Assembly: GCA_000827495.1 (NCBI GenBank)
Contig: KN817520.1
Coordinates: forward strand, 814,686 to 878,685
Direction: 5' to 3'
Source of the DNA: Hypholoma sublateritium FD-334 SS-4
Taxonomy: Eukaryota; Basidiomycota; Agaricomycetes; Agaricales; Strophariaceae
DNA length: 64,000 bases
The notes under the pieces are model-generated. The model saw only the letters and a program-made list of their open reading frames with translations, was not told the origin of the DNA and made no database searches. A program made the translations under genes and the position numbers. Below, piece by piece: positions 10,599 through 21,962 of this stretch (position 1 is its first letter; each line of letters begins with the position of its first letter).

Positions 10599-11425
10599 TT
10601 AAGATTGTAACTTAATGCTTGTTAGTAAGGAATGAGTTGGTAGAAACGGCATAGGACATACAGCTGTAAGGTATGATTCTGCGACAATGCGTGCTCTGGC
10701 ATTTAAACTAAGTTTCATCTCGCTGATTTCCTTGTCGACTTCTTCCATGAATCTGTAGCAATTTCAGAATTGAGTCCCCTTGATCGCGACAATGATAATT
10801 AGCGTACTGGATGATAAAGTCCACGATTTTGTGCTTCAGCATTGTCTCGGTGTGTGTGTTGGTAATCAGGAATGAGATATCATATCCCTGAAAAAAAACT
10901 GAGCAATGGGCGGCGCCGATGCGACAGTAAGCATACCGCAACTGGTTTCCGCCGCAGCACAATGAAGCTTTCCGCCCTCTGCATCATGAACCTGGTAAAC
11001 TTGTTGCAGAGAATCCTCTCTATCTCATCTGCCTGCTTGATTTTGATGCTCAGTCGGATAGAGTTGATAGATGGTTCGATTAAAACGCGTTCGTTTTCAT
11101 TCCGTGATATAGTCAAGGGGTTCAAGAGGACCTCCTTGGACGTCCTACAAAGCGGAAGTGTTTAACTTGACAACGTGGTAATTCGAGGATTGCTCACGTA
11201 CGCCGATTCTACCTCTGGTTTATTGTGGCGTTCTACAACCTGATAACAGTGTGATGATTAGGGCTGTCCTGGACACATGCACATCGATTCTACCTGCGAG
11301 GCAAAGTCTTCGAGAGTCAGGGCAGCGGTGAGGGTCGACCTGACAGCTGCGAGATAGGGCCGCAAAACGTTAGACTGGAAAAATTATCAGATATGTGATT
11401 TGCGATACACAGGGCTACTGACCAT
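10599..11425 (-). CDS. arc19: Arp2/3 complex subunit 4 (ARPC4, p20)
   Basis: Structural subunit of the Arp2/3 complex, which nucleates branched actin at endocytic patches. Reading right to left, the joined exons give [116 protein letters not shown] and [23 protein letters not shown], near identical to ARPC4 across eukaryotes and of the usual length (about 170 residues). The first coding exon is only the ATG at 11423-11425: the next intron starts GTCAGT at 11422 and ends CCAG at 11375, giving [10 protein letters not shown] last intron of 51 nt with a perfect TACTAAC branch site may remove an in-frame segment before the stop at 10599. Divergent from the FKBP gene with 181 bp between starts. Confidence 0.9.
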
Positions 11426-11606
11426 TAGAGCTATTGACTTAGGAGCGAGAGAGGTCCAGGCGACGATTCAATCAACACGATCGGGAAGCGGAGTTTCGGC
11501 TGTTTCCGAAGTAGGCCAGAAGTCGCGTCCATATTTGGCTGCCGTTGAACTTGGAAAAAACTTTCCTACACCTTGCATTCCAACTCTCAACATTCTACAA
11601 CCCATC

Positions 11607-13122
11607 ATGTCGGTCGTTCTTGGTATCTGGTGGGTAAAATTACACGTTGTATTGCGATGTTTTCTGATAACACGACTCAGGCATCTCGTCCTCGAAGGTG
11701 GAAAGGAACGAATTGTCCAAACCCCCGCTAACATCCAAATTACCAATATATGTTATGGCGAGAAGATTGTCGACACAAACAGCAGAGATATAGTAAAGCT
11801 GTCCTTCGAGTCCCTCCGTACCGATGAAGATGAAGAGGAGGAGGAAGAAAAAGAGGATGCAGACAGCCACGACGGTCTCACTTTTGATACCACCGTTCTC
11901 TGCGCTTTGGCTCCTGGCAAGGTAGGTTATTTCTTTAAACCATAAGATGTTTGCTGTAGACTCACGCGTCTTTTCAGATTGAACATGCACCCGTCAATGT
12001 TACCCTCGATCGGGAAGCTGCATACAAGTTCGAACTTGTCGGCAAAAAGTGCGGTGGCAGATTGCATACCATAAATAACATGATGCTTATTCCCTTCTAG
12101 CACTGTCTATCTCACTGGAAATTACATCAGTGAGTAATTCAGGCGCCAGGCGGGCAAATTTGTCTCATTAACGATATATCTTAGGACAAAACGACGACGA
12201 CGATCTTAGCGGATCTGAGGATGAGTTTGATGAGGATGCATATGACCTTCGCGAAGTCAGCTCCGACGTTGAGATGCATGGTGATGACCTTGACGATCTA
12301 GAAAGCAACAACAGGCGCGTCACTGCAGCGCACCGTTATGATTCAAGTCGCTTACACACGTCTCGTAGTCGTTTCGAAGAAGTCACCGATGAACCAGAGA
12401 CTGGTAAAGGTCAAAAACGCGCTCGTGAGTCGGATGCGACCGAGGCACCCACTAAGGCCGAGAAGAAGAACAAGAAGCAGAAGGCCGAAGACGGAAAGCC
12501 CGTTGAAGTACCTGTCGAAGAAAAGAAGGAAAAGAAGGAGAAAAAGGACAAGAAGGAGAAAAAAGACAAGAAATCTGAGGAGACCCCAAAGCCTGCCGAA
12601 GAGAAGAAAGAAAAATCCAAGAAAACTATTGCTGGCGGCGTTGTTATTAAGGATGCTAAAATCGGAACTGGACCTATGGCCAAGAAGGGCAACACTGTCC
12701 GTATGAGATATGTAGGAAAGCTGACAAACGGCAAGGAGTTCGACAAGAACGTTAGCGGGAAGCCGGTACGCCCACTCGCCATCCTTGAGATGCTCAACTA
12801 GTGTTGATTGACATCATTTTCAGTTCGCATTTCACCTTGGAAAGGGAGAGGTTATTAAAGGTGAACAACAATATTAGCAAATTCTTCCTTTCTGTACGTA
12901 CTCAATTAAAATCTCTAGGATGGGATGAGGGCATTGTAGGCATGCAGGTTGGAGGAGAGCGAATCCTTACCATCCCCCCTGCCATGGCGTATGGATCTAA
13001 ACGTGCTGGGACAATTCCTGCTAACTCGACTCTGATCTTCGGTTAGTTTATAAAATTTAAATCTTGTGGGAGCCGAACTCATCAGTTTATCTGCAGAAGT
13101 CAAGCTGCTGGAGATCAAGTAA
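11607..13122 (+). CDS. fpr4: nucleolar FKBP-type peptidyl-prolyl isomerase with nucleoplasmin-like N-domain (Fpr3/Fpr4 type)
   Basis: Nuclear histone chaperone and prolyl isomerase of the Fpr3/Fpr4/FKBP39 type. ATG at 11607 opens MSVVLGIW, spliced (GTGGGT...CTCAG) to [20 protein letters not shown], the start of the nucleoplasmin-like domain. This is followed by [30 protein letters not shown] and TVYLTGNYI. Acidic runs ([13 protein letters not shown] at about 11830 and [13 protein letters not shown] at about 12230) and a long Lys/Glu stretch (about 12450-12640) are typical histone-binding and nucleolar-targeting segments. The C-terminus is a full FKBP domain: [20 protein letters not shown], then [40 protein letters not shown], and [17 protein letters not shown] with TAA at 13120-13122. 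Isomerase-site residues (Tyr, Asp, Phe, Val-Ile, Trp, Tyr) are present. About seven exons. Confidence 0.9.
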
Positions 13123-13920
13123 ACAGATAATTCTTCATTGATCTGTTCGAAAGTAAATTTGCATGTGATGTACATATTTAACCTCCACATAATTTCCACA
13201 TAAGACCCACCCAGTGCTCAGCTCAGGGTGTAACTTTTTCAATACTCCCTAGTACCCTTCCCTGACCTGTATCATGTGTAGAGTACATACTTTGCCACTG
13301 CTGGGCCTGCGGACTAAATTTGGATGATGTTAAGGACCGTTGGGGTGCAAGAGGGTGCAAGGTAAGGTAGGGCGGCGGGCGCATGCACGATTCACCCATG
13401 TCTGAAATCAACTCGCCAATTAATTAATGGCACTCGTCATTTTACAAAATCAAAAAATTTGTTCGCGCAGAGTCTTATTATCATAAATTAGTATGTCTAG
13501 GACTTTGCGCAGCCCAAATTTTGATTCCTTACCGTTTCAGACTGCCATTAGTTTTCGAGTAGGAAAGTAACATTTTTGTCACTCTTTCACGTGATGTAGG
13601 TGAATCGTGCATGCGCCCTACTTGGATCTGCAAAACGGGTGGCACGCTGAAATGGGTATCTCATTCAGGGTCCTTCCCCCGCGTCGATTAATGATCCTCG
13701 TACCTTCGTCCTCGCTCCCAAATACTGCGCTACTGGGCGCCAGGGTCATGTTACCAACATGCATAGTCATGCCTTCCGTTGGCTTTATTCTTAGCTCGAT
13801 GGCAACTCGATGGACTGCTCGGCTCCTGATTTGGACGGTTCTTAACACACTTGGATATCATCGTGGTCCATTAAATTCCCCTCAGTATTGCCACGTTTCT
13901 TATCCCCACCACAAAGCGAC
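13123..13920. other. intergenic, promoter side of the P450
   Basis: 798 bp. A 108-codon plus-strand frame (13607-13933) runs into the P450 start but resembles no family and is in another frame. AT-rich runs around 13420-13510 and a pyrimidine stretch before 13920 are the only visible structure. No gene is supported. Confidence 0.5.
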
Positions 13921-16470
13921 ATGCAAGTCGTAGCCCTTCTCCTCTCGTCCCTCAGCGCTATATTCGTGTTTCGGAGGCTATGGGCTTGGTGGGAAGCTGT
14001 GAGGGCCATTCAGTAAGTGTTTTTACATCAACTTCATGAAAAGCCTACGCCAACAAAGAATAGGGATTTCCCTGGGCGACGTCTTCTTATCTCCCCGAAT
14101 AGTTTCATAAGTAACTTTCTGCCAAAGATGAGGTTCATCAATGCTGGTAGAAATCAACTTTTTGTTAACAAACATGACCGTGAGTTCTGCCCAGTTCAGT
14201 TAGGACACCATCGCCTGACTTGCGCCTGACATTAATTGCATCGTCAGCATTTGAAAAATATGGCTGGGACATTCATTCTTCAGTAAGTTTTCCCATTCGA
14301 AGACCTTCATATCTCGGACTTGAGCGGCTATGAAACAATTTATTCGCCTAGATCAGTGCTTTCCCCAATGTCAGGCTGTCCCTTTCCCTTGCGGATGCCT
14401 CAGCCATAAAGGTCGCTCCCAACGATTTTCTGTATTGCATATTTTTTGACTCTATGTGTACGGCATAATAAGGAAGTGACAAGCTCTCGGGCGCGTTTTC
14501 CCAAGCCTGTAAAGTATTATAAGTCCTTGTCTTTCTTTGGTAAGAATATCGTTGCCTCCGAGGGCGAGGATTGGAAGAAATATAGGAAAATATCCGCTCC
14601 TGCCTTTTCCGATGTGAGCCCCTTTCGATTATCTTTTTGTGTTCTACGTAGGACGGTAATCAAATTGACTTGCCATTTCTACCAGCGCAACAATGCTCTT
14701 GTTTGGAGCGAGAGTATCAAGACTGTTAAAGGCATGTTCACCGATATATGGGGCGATCGTGACGTTATCACTGTCGATCACTGTGTCGACATAACTCTAC
14801 CCGTATGTGTGTCACTATAGATATGTATTGATCATTGAGCTATGTATCAATATCAGATTGCCCTGTTTATCATTGGCGCTGCAGGTACGCAAAAACCTCG
14901 TGCACATTTATATTATGTATACTAAACTATCTGTCGAAGGATTCGGTAGAAATATCTCGTGGATAGAAGATGCTGCCACCGCACCTGGTTATACTATGAC
15001 CTTCAAGGAGGCCCTTCACATTGTCGCAAGTGATGCATTCATTAAATTGGCCGTACCCTCGTGGGCGATGAATAAAATAGAAAGATTCCGCAAAGTCGAC
15101 ATTGCCTTCAGTGAATTACAGGTACGCAGCCAAAGTAATTTCCAGTTTCATTGCTAACATTTAGCAATCCCACCAAAATAGCGCTATATGGCGGCTATGA
15201 TACAGGAACGTCAAATAGGGGAGAAGGCCGAAAGTCATGATTTATTTGGTGCATTGTTGGAAGCAAATGACAATAGTCTGGATGTCACGACTCTGACCGA
15301 AAGCGAGCTCATCGGTATTTCTATTTTCTCTATTCAAATTCTTTCGAAAACATTATTGAATTCGAACTGTAAATTCAGGAAACATATACATATTTCTCCT
15401 TGCTGGACATGAAGTTTGTATCGTCCCATTTGAGCCGGCCAAAAACTTGAGACTCATTGAATTTCCCACAGACGACCGCACATACATTATGCTTCACTTT
15501 CGCATTATTAGCACTCTACCCAGATGAGCAGGAGATTCTATTTGAACATATCAAGTCTGTTCTTGTTGACGGGAAAGAACCGGTAACTACTACAGTCGTC
15601 AAATTTTCCACATTGTCTGAACCAGGATTATAGACTTACGAGCAAATGCCGCTGTTTACCTACTCGAATGCGTTAGTTGTCTCGACAAAAATTGCTGCAG
15701 GATGCTAACGTTGAGTATCAGAGTTTACTATGAAACACTCAGAATGTTTCCTCCCGTAAGAAATTTAGGGTATATGTATGATCAGTCGCATACTAACCAG
15801 TGCACACTTTTCAAGGTAACCGGAATACCAAAGATGGCAGCCGAGGATACTAGTATAACAGCGAGGAACGCAAACGGCAAAAGTGTTGTAATCCCCATCC
15901 CTAAAGGGACTGACATAACGCTCAACGTCCCAGGGCTCCACTACAATCGTTCGTTTTTGATTTTTTGCCACCCTGTGATCAAGTAAAAAACTTAACCTAC
16001 TTCTCTCTTTTTTTCTTTGTAGCTCGTTACTGGGAAGATCCACACACATTCAAACCCGCTCGCTTCCTCAAGGACTGGCCACGCGATGCGTTTATCCCAT
16101 TCAGCGCGGGTACGTAGTATTAACCTTTGGCGGTAGTTGATGGCTAATTTTCCGCAGGTGCGCGTGCTTGTATCGGGAGAAAGTAATAAATCCAACGCAG
16201 TGTAGCAAAGTTTCGATGACTAATTATATCTTCTAGATTCTTCGAGACTGAAGGCATTGCAATTCTTACTATGCTAGTCTCCCGTTACAAGATAACGGTC
16301 AAGGACGAGCCAGAGTTTTCAAACGAAACGTTTGAACAGCGCAAGACTAGGGTTCTAGCTTGCCGTGCGGGACTGACAATTACGTATGTTTCGTCAATTT
16401 TTCCGAAGGCCACAGCTGAGTTATTTGACGTAGCCCGCTTCGTGTTCCCCTTACATTCACTCGCAGATAA
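13921..16470 (+). CDS. cytochrome P450 monooxygenase
   Basis: Microsomal heme monooxygenase. The ATG at 13921 opens an N-terminal membrane anchor (MQVVALLLSSLSAIFVFRRL). Many short introns follow. Diagnostic elements in order: the C-helix region GEDWKKYRKISAPAFSD (about 14560-14610); the I-helix LLAGHETTAHTL (oxygen-activating AGxxT, split by an intron, about 15400-15490); the K-helix ExxR in YYETLRMFPPV (about 15730); PERF-region YWEDPHTFKPARFL (about 16030); and the heme loop FIPFSAGARACIGRKF with the thiolate Cys (about 16090-16235, split by two introns). The last exon starts after an intron GTATGT...GACGTAG and codes PLRVPLTFTRR with TAA at 16468. The gene appears intact. The substrate is unknown; the shape resembles fungal clan CYP64/CYP5150-like enzymes only loosely. 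Confidence 0.9.
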
Positions 16471-18379
16471 TGTAACATCTTTTATGATAAGGATAAGTCA
16501 TTTTATTGAGTTTGTACATGTAGTTGCATGCATGATGATTTGGCGCTACAATCCGTTTCATATGGTCATTTGGACTTGGGGGGGACCTGTATTTGAATGG
16601 TCAGTTGTCAGCAAGCCGACTCACTGGGCCGCTTTATGGATTCGATCTTGTCAATGGTATTAAGTACACGCACTCATTGTTGATCTCCTTTGCCTGTGAG
16701 CCTTATGGTAGAAAAAAACCCGAGTTCCAAGTACAAAGCTGAAAGAGCACCAGAAAGAATCATGCTTCATGTTAAATAGTCGAGCTACAGTGGTACCGAA
16801 ACAAAAATTAGATAAGTCTAAATTAGGTAAGGTTATCTCTCTAAACGAGCATATCATTTGCAAACACATACTAAGTTATTTACGGACCAGGGGTGACGAT
16901 GCTTGAATAGGCTTCACTTTTCAATGAGTGCAACAATTTATTTCATAAGAAAATGCTGGGAAAATGCACTCTATATGTACACACTTGGACTAGCAGCATC
17001 TCGTTACAGCATCTACCGTCCTATGTCGGATGTCCTCCTAGTCTACCAGAAGGATAGAACACACGAATTAGACTGTAGACAAGGAGTCGATATTCTAGTA
17101 TTTGGTGGTCAGCCGGGCGTCAGTTTAGAAAGCTATAGAGAGGAAGTAAGCCACCGCGACGATTATGGTATTCGTGAAAGCCGTTCAAGTAAATTCAACA
17201 TTCTACAACAGGGTAGTAGGAGTTTGCAGGGAATATACATCCCGGGACTCTGGCGCCCTCACTCAAATAAACGGCCTCACGATACCTAGTGCATTCCTAG
17301 GCCGGCCCATCACAGCAAAAACATGTAGACAAATCCCTGAATCGATATGCCTCAGGGTGGGAGACCAATAAAACCTCAGCTTCGTTCCCCGAAGCCGTTA
17401 GAAAGAGGCAAAACATCGTGAAGATGTTATCCGAATGTTGTCATAGCGTCAATTGCTGGTGGGGAAGGGGTGGCAAAGGAAGGGTACAATAAAATTTGTC
17501 CGACGGAGATGGTGAGGATAGGAACCAATCGTCCGGTACCCCGAAGATACCGCTCTGCACAAGTTCAGGGAGATGCAATCGGTCGAGTTCGTTTTGCCTA
17601 ATTCGAGAGATACACGGCGTGGGCTATCCTGATGCAGAGAGGCCCTACGATGCATTCTATGCTAGAGGTAAATGGGGTTTTCATTCTCCCAATCCACATT
17701 GTCAGCAGGCCAAGGGGCCTATTGGAAGAGCTCCGTGACGTTTATGTTTCAATACCCGCTGTTAAATTTGGAGGAGGCTGCGTGGCGAAGGGGCGAATGT
17801 CGGATGTGAAAAGCAGAGCCTAACAGTTGGTTGAAATGTGGCAATTCAAGGATGTATCAGTATACAAATAGAGCAATAACCAACGTTCTTCTTCTTTGAG
17901 GATGGCCTTGAATTTGACAAAAAGGAAAGGAAGTTTTTGGGAGTTATTTGTGACTGTAATAACTCAAGTATCTGGAGTCGAAGGTTCATATTTGGAATGA
18001 ACTGACGGGCGAGTTGGCTCGGAAGGTGACAAAACAGAGCAACATAGAAAATGGATAGACACGATCGGGCGATACGAGCTGTGACACCATAAGTCGTTGA
18101 GGCCATGCGGGGGATCTATAAAGACCCACATTTCTTCGACATGGGTAACCGGTAACCTCCCACTTCAGGCCCTTGAACACAACCAGATGGCGGTCCCTAG
18201 CATACTTTGAATCGGTAAGTTTCTTTCCCCGGTGTAACTCATACCTTGTACCCGACTACTTTGTTCACAGCCTGGCATGAACAATTGTTGATCTTGGTGT
18301 AAATTTCAAGTCCTGTCCGTCTTCCTTCTGTCATTAGGTGAGTTACTTGGCTTGTTGACGCACTTCATCTGAACAGCTC
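16471..18379. other. gene-poor stretch, nothing convincing
   Basis: About 1.9 kb downstream of the P450. A 128-codon plus frame (16903-17289) and short frames at 17496-17823 show no recognisable family, and I found no chain of splice-joined exons. Short peptide-like patches on the minus strand around 18120-18300 (for example GLEIYTKINNCSCQAV) could be extensions of the coding-like segment to the right. Confidence 0.4.
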
Positions 18380-18965
18380 CTGCAAGGGCATGGATGCAAT
18401 AAACCTAGAATGTGCGCACCCGACTCAGATATGTAATGATATCAGACCTGCTCCACTCCCCCATTCCTTTACCTCATCCTCTTCGACATCAGGCCGCGGG
18501 TCTCTGGTCGACTGTACCCATCCAATGTTGTCCTCGGTCCGCGTTGTGCAGGCAATGTACCACACGGCGAGGTCAGTACCATGGGAATGGAGTATGGACG
18601 ATCACAACAACGTGGCTTGAGGGGAGATACATCCGCGACGGCAAATTGTACGCTATTGCATGCTTTACTGCAGGTCTTAAGGAACAATGAGGCGCAAATG
18701 TATGTCTACGCACCACGCTGTATTTCTCCGCTTGTGGGGAGTCAATGAACTCACTTACCCTTTCATTCGCAGACGTAAAGTCCAGCTTGTTCAGGTCGGC
18801 CACGGACTTCATCGTTGCGAGTATCTTCATTTCAGGCGAAAAGGCACCCGACAATATTGGCATTCCTGGAGAATATCAGATATACTAGTTGAAGTATAGA
18901 CTTCATATGGTAACGATTTCTTACCTTTGAACCGCCCCAAGACTGACTGACGTTCGATGCGTACT
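18380..18965 (-). pseudogene. unrecognised coding-like segment, possibly a decayed gene
   Basis: On the minus strand a frame reads RIERQSVLGRFK up to a donor GTAAGA at about 18925. After an intron ending TTCTCCAG it continues as GMPILSGAFSPEMKILATM and KSVADLNKLDFTSANER to another donor (GTAAGTGAG, about 18765). A third block after TTCCTTAAG reads TCSKACNSVQFAVADV with several cysteines. Frame and splice signals agree at both junctions, which is unlikely by chance. I cannot find a start, cannot follow the frame upstream past a stop near 18975, and do not recognise the family. It may be a decayed gene or a lineage-specific one. Confidence 0.3.
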
Positions 18966-20078
18966 CAGACTCGTCCAGGTGCGCATCACTTGCCTATGGA
19001 TGACTGCTGGTGCTCCATGCCGTATGCATAGATCAAAGTCGCAGTCTACAGGTTAAGCGTAAAAACATACTAGTTGAAATGCGTGTTGCCACTTTTTTTG
19101 GATTTTTTTTTGCAATATACGAGCCTGAGATTGGTGTCAAATGAGGTCTAGTAGTGAGTGCTCTTTCCTTGCGACTTCACATAAGAGCCTGGTTTCTCAT
19201 TGCATTGGACATATTCCAGGGTTTATACATATAAAACAGGATGTCTGTCGTGTTGAAGCATGCTCTACTTACTTCCAGGGGAGGGCTGCCGCATCTAGAC
19301 CTAAGAAGGGTGTTACACGAGGCCGCATCCCAAGGGCCAAAGTTTCCACCTAGTGTACTTTACCATCCTCTCGCTGACGGTGTAAGTGCCTAGATGGGAA
19401 GGTGCATCCGCTGGTGCTCAAGAAAAGACCGTAATGTTGCTTGGCTTCGAGTTGATTTCAGTCCAACTACATGTGGACGGCGCGAAGAGGCGGTGAGTAG
19501 CGGTCACGATTTTCAAGTCTGAAGAGGTTTTTGTCTTTTAGTTCGTGTTGGACCAAATGTTGGACAGTGCCACCAAGTTGATCTGCGCTCGCTTACAATG
19601 GAAGGTGCTGCCGGTCCACCCTTGATGATGGGTTGAGAGGGGCCAATTTTGGCGTAAATATTGGCTTTGGTGGCAGTTCAAGTCTATGAATTATGAATCA
19701 GTTTCCGTCTACGACCCTTACATTCGTGGGTTATGAAGAGTAGACAGCAACATTAACTGCTAATATCTACCAGTGTTGTGGAAACATTGTATGCAGTTAT
19801 TCATCATATTTTGTTTTTGTTTGATTTGATTTGGAACATTATTGTGCGAGCCAAGATATGTACTCTGTATAAAAGTGAGCGCTGAATCAGACTATTCTAA
19901 CTCGAAGCCTATACATTGTGGTGACTACTAGTTTGTACTGAAATCTGTGGCATTTATTTTATATACCCTCGGAAGGTGGGGATGCCATAGCTACGTGTAT
20001 GATTTATCCAAGAGGACATTATATCCAAAAATGCACAATCAGTTATTCCAGTTAGAGTGTCAGAAACGACAACAATCC
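18966..20078. other. intergenic, no gene seen
   Basis: About 1.1 kb with a poly-T run (about 19090-19110) and only short, unsupported frames. Presumably the 3' flank of the dehydrogenase gene. Confidence 0.4.
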
Positions 20079-21588
20079 TCAAGCCCATCTTCCAGGAACA
20101 ACTGGATGCGACGACGACAATCCACCATCAACGGCGATGTTTTGGCCATTTACATAGCTAGAGTCATCTGTCATCAACAAAGAATCAGATACTTGGCAAG
20201 GGATCGAACGTAAGAATTCACCAGAGGCCAAAAAAAGGGCTGCGTTCGCGATTTCTACGCAGAATGTTTTCAGAAACAACACATGAATTGAAGCAGAAAA
20301 AAATACCCTGTGACACGCCGAACCTTCCCAAGGGGTTCAATTGTCCAATTTTGCCAGCTGAACCGCGCTGGCGAGCATAATCAAAGGTATCAGTAGTCAT
20401 GCCGGTCTCAATGAGGCCAGGGCAGATTGTATTGACACGGATGTCTGATTTCTGGAGCTGATATGCCGAATTTTTTGCGATGGAATTTACGCTAATGAAA
20501 TGATCAGTAGATGTGTTATTTCTGCTTGGGTGTCAGACGAACGCAGCCTTGCTTGCACTGTCTAGAAGCCCTGGTTAGCATGTTTATTAATCACGGAATG
20601 TGTAAATATCTTACAATCAACCGTGCCTGCGCCTGACCTGAGCCCGGCGACTGATAGCCTGTGTCAGTATGGGCTGCTTGCAAATTTATGTGATTCACGG
20701 GCTGGACAGACCTGATGCCGTCAAGATTATGCTACCTCCGCTGAGAGATTTTCCCCTCGACGGGTTCGTCTTCAGCATGGCGGTTGAGGCATGTTTGACG
20801 GCGATGAAACATCTAAACATATGGAGATCGTCAAAGAAAAGGCCAAAACACCAGCTGCTTTACGAACGAGAGAGCATTGACACGCATTACTTTCATGAAC
20901 GCCTCCGCTGTGGTATTTGCCAGATGGTCCTTGGTTGCAATTCCAGCCTATAGATGCAGTAAATATTTAGCATTAGAGAAAGGGCCAATTTTTGTTGGAC
21001 ATCCAAAGGAGTACCCACGTTAGCGAAAAATATATCTAATCTTCCTTCTTCTCGCAGAGCTTGTTCACAAACTCCTGAGATAGTATCCTCATCTGCTGCA
21101 TCTGCTTTTGCAGTGGTAACCTACACAGACAAAATATTCAATGTTAACATGTCCACGTTTCCAGGCCAATGAGCGATGAATACCTTGACATCGGGGTATT
21201 TGCTTTCAATGTTTGCTTTCAGATCGGGCAGATTTGTGGGGTCAAAATCCAGGAGATATAGATGCCTTGCTCCTATGGTAGAGTAAGCCACAACCCCTAG
21301 AACATAACAAGATTCTCCTCGCCTTCATGCGCGAATAGTATAGCGGTCGCTCGGCTGTAATCACGTCAAGATTTGGGTCCCAGATACTAGGTAATTGAAC
21401 ACGAACCCGATTCCCTTCAAAGATCCGACCCCAGTGATGATGCACACCTTGTCCTTCAGCTTTCCGGTACGGGGGGCACTGTCCAGCTGGGACTGGAGTT
21501 GTTGGATGCGTTCCGTGGTTCTCTTGAAATGATTATCCTCAATGCTCTTTGCCTGAGCCCTTGTTATGTTGTAGAGACCCTCGACCAT
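20079..21588 (-). CDS. short-chain dehydrogenase/reductase (classical SDR)
   Basis: NAD(P)-dependent oxidoreductase with a Rossmann fold. Minus-strand exons join into a full classical [23 protein letters not shown] (TGxxxxxGIG cofactor motif), [35 protein letters not shown] (NAG motif made by splicing), [68 protein letters not shown] (catalytic YxxxK, with the Tyr codon split by an intron), [28 protein letters not shown] and [21 protein letters not shown] chose the ATG at 21586-21588 ([14 protein letters not shown]); an in-frame ATG at 21622-21624 would add 12 residues. One intron (21322 down to 21273) has a GC donor. Substrate unknown. It is 3.6 kb from the P450, so a shared pathway is only a possibility. 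Confidence 0.85.
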
Positions 21589-21962
21589 GTCAAAACGGGT
21601 ATGTGAGCTATAAGATGCAGGCAAAGTCGTTGCAAGATTGACCAGAATCCTTTACTTATACGTGGAGGAGGATCAGGCAATCCGGCTTGTTAGAAGCCGG
21701 CGGGTGCGGATGCATTCCATCATATAAAGTTCGCGCCGGCGGCTGCCGCCGGGCGGCCGCTAAGCCGCTTGAACCCGTGCGGTTCCAAAAGAGGATGACG
21801 CGCCTCCGATACTTTACATCACGAGCCCACCTATTGCCTCCGTTCGCAATTCTGAGCCTGGACTCTGCCTTAACTTTTTAGCCTCCCATCTCCTCTACAG
21901 CCACCACGGACAGATCGTCCTCGAAGACGACCTCTGGTACTTTACCGGAAAGTACGTATGAG
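21589..21962. promoter_or_regulatory. divergent promoter of the SDR and P5B-ATPase genes
   Basis: 374 bp between the two start codons. A GC-rich block (about 21690-21790) contains GCCGGCGGCTGCCGCCGGGC, an imperfect inverted repeat, unlike the rest of the region. A pyrimidine-rich tract at about 21880-21905 lies just before the ATPase start. Confidence 0.4.

Noticed and set aside
12338..12706. 122-codon Arg/Lys-rich plus frame
   Set aside because: Frame-shifted reading of the Lys/Glu stretch of the FKBP gene.
13607..13933. 108-codon plus frame before the P450
   Set aside because: Different frame from the P450 start, no recognisable domain.
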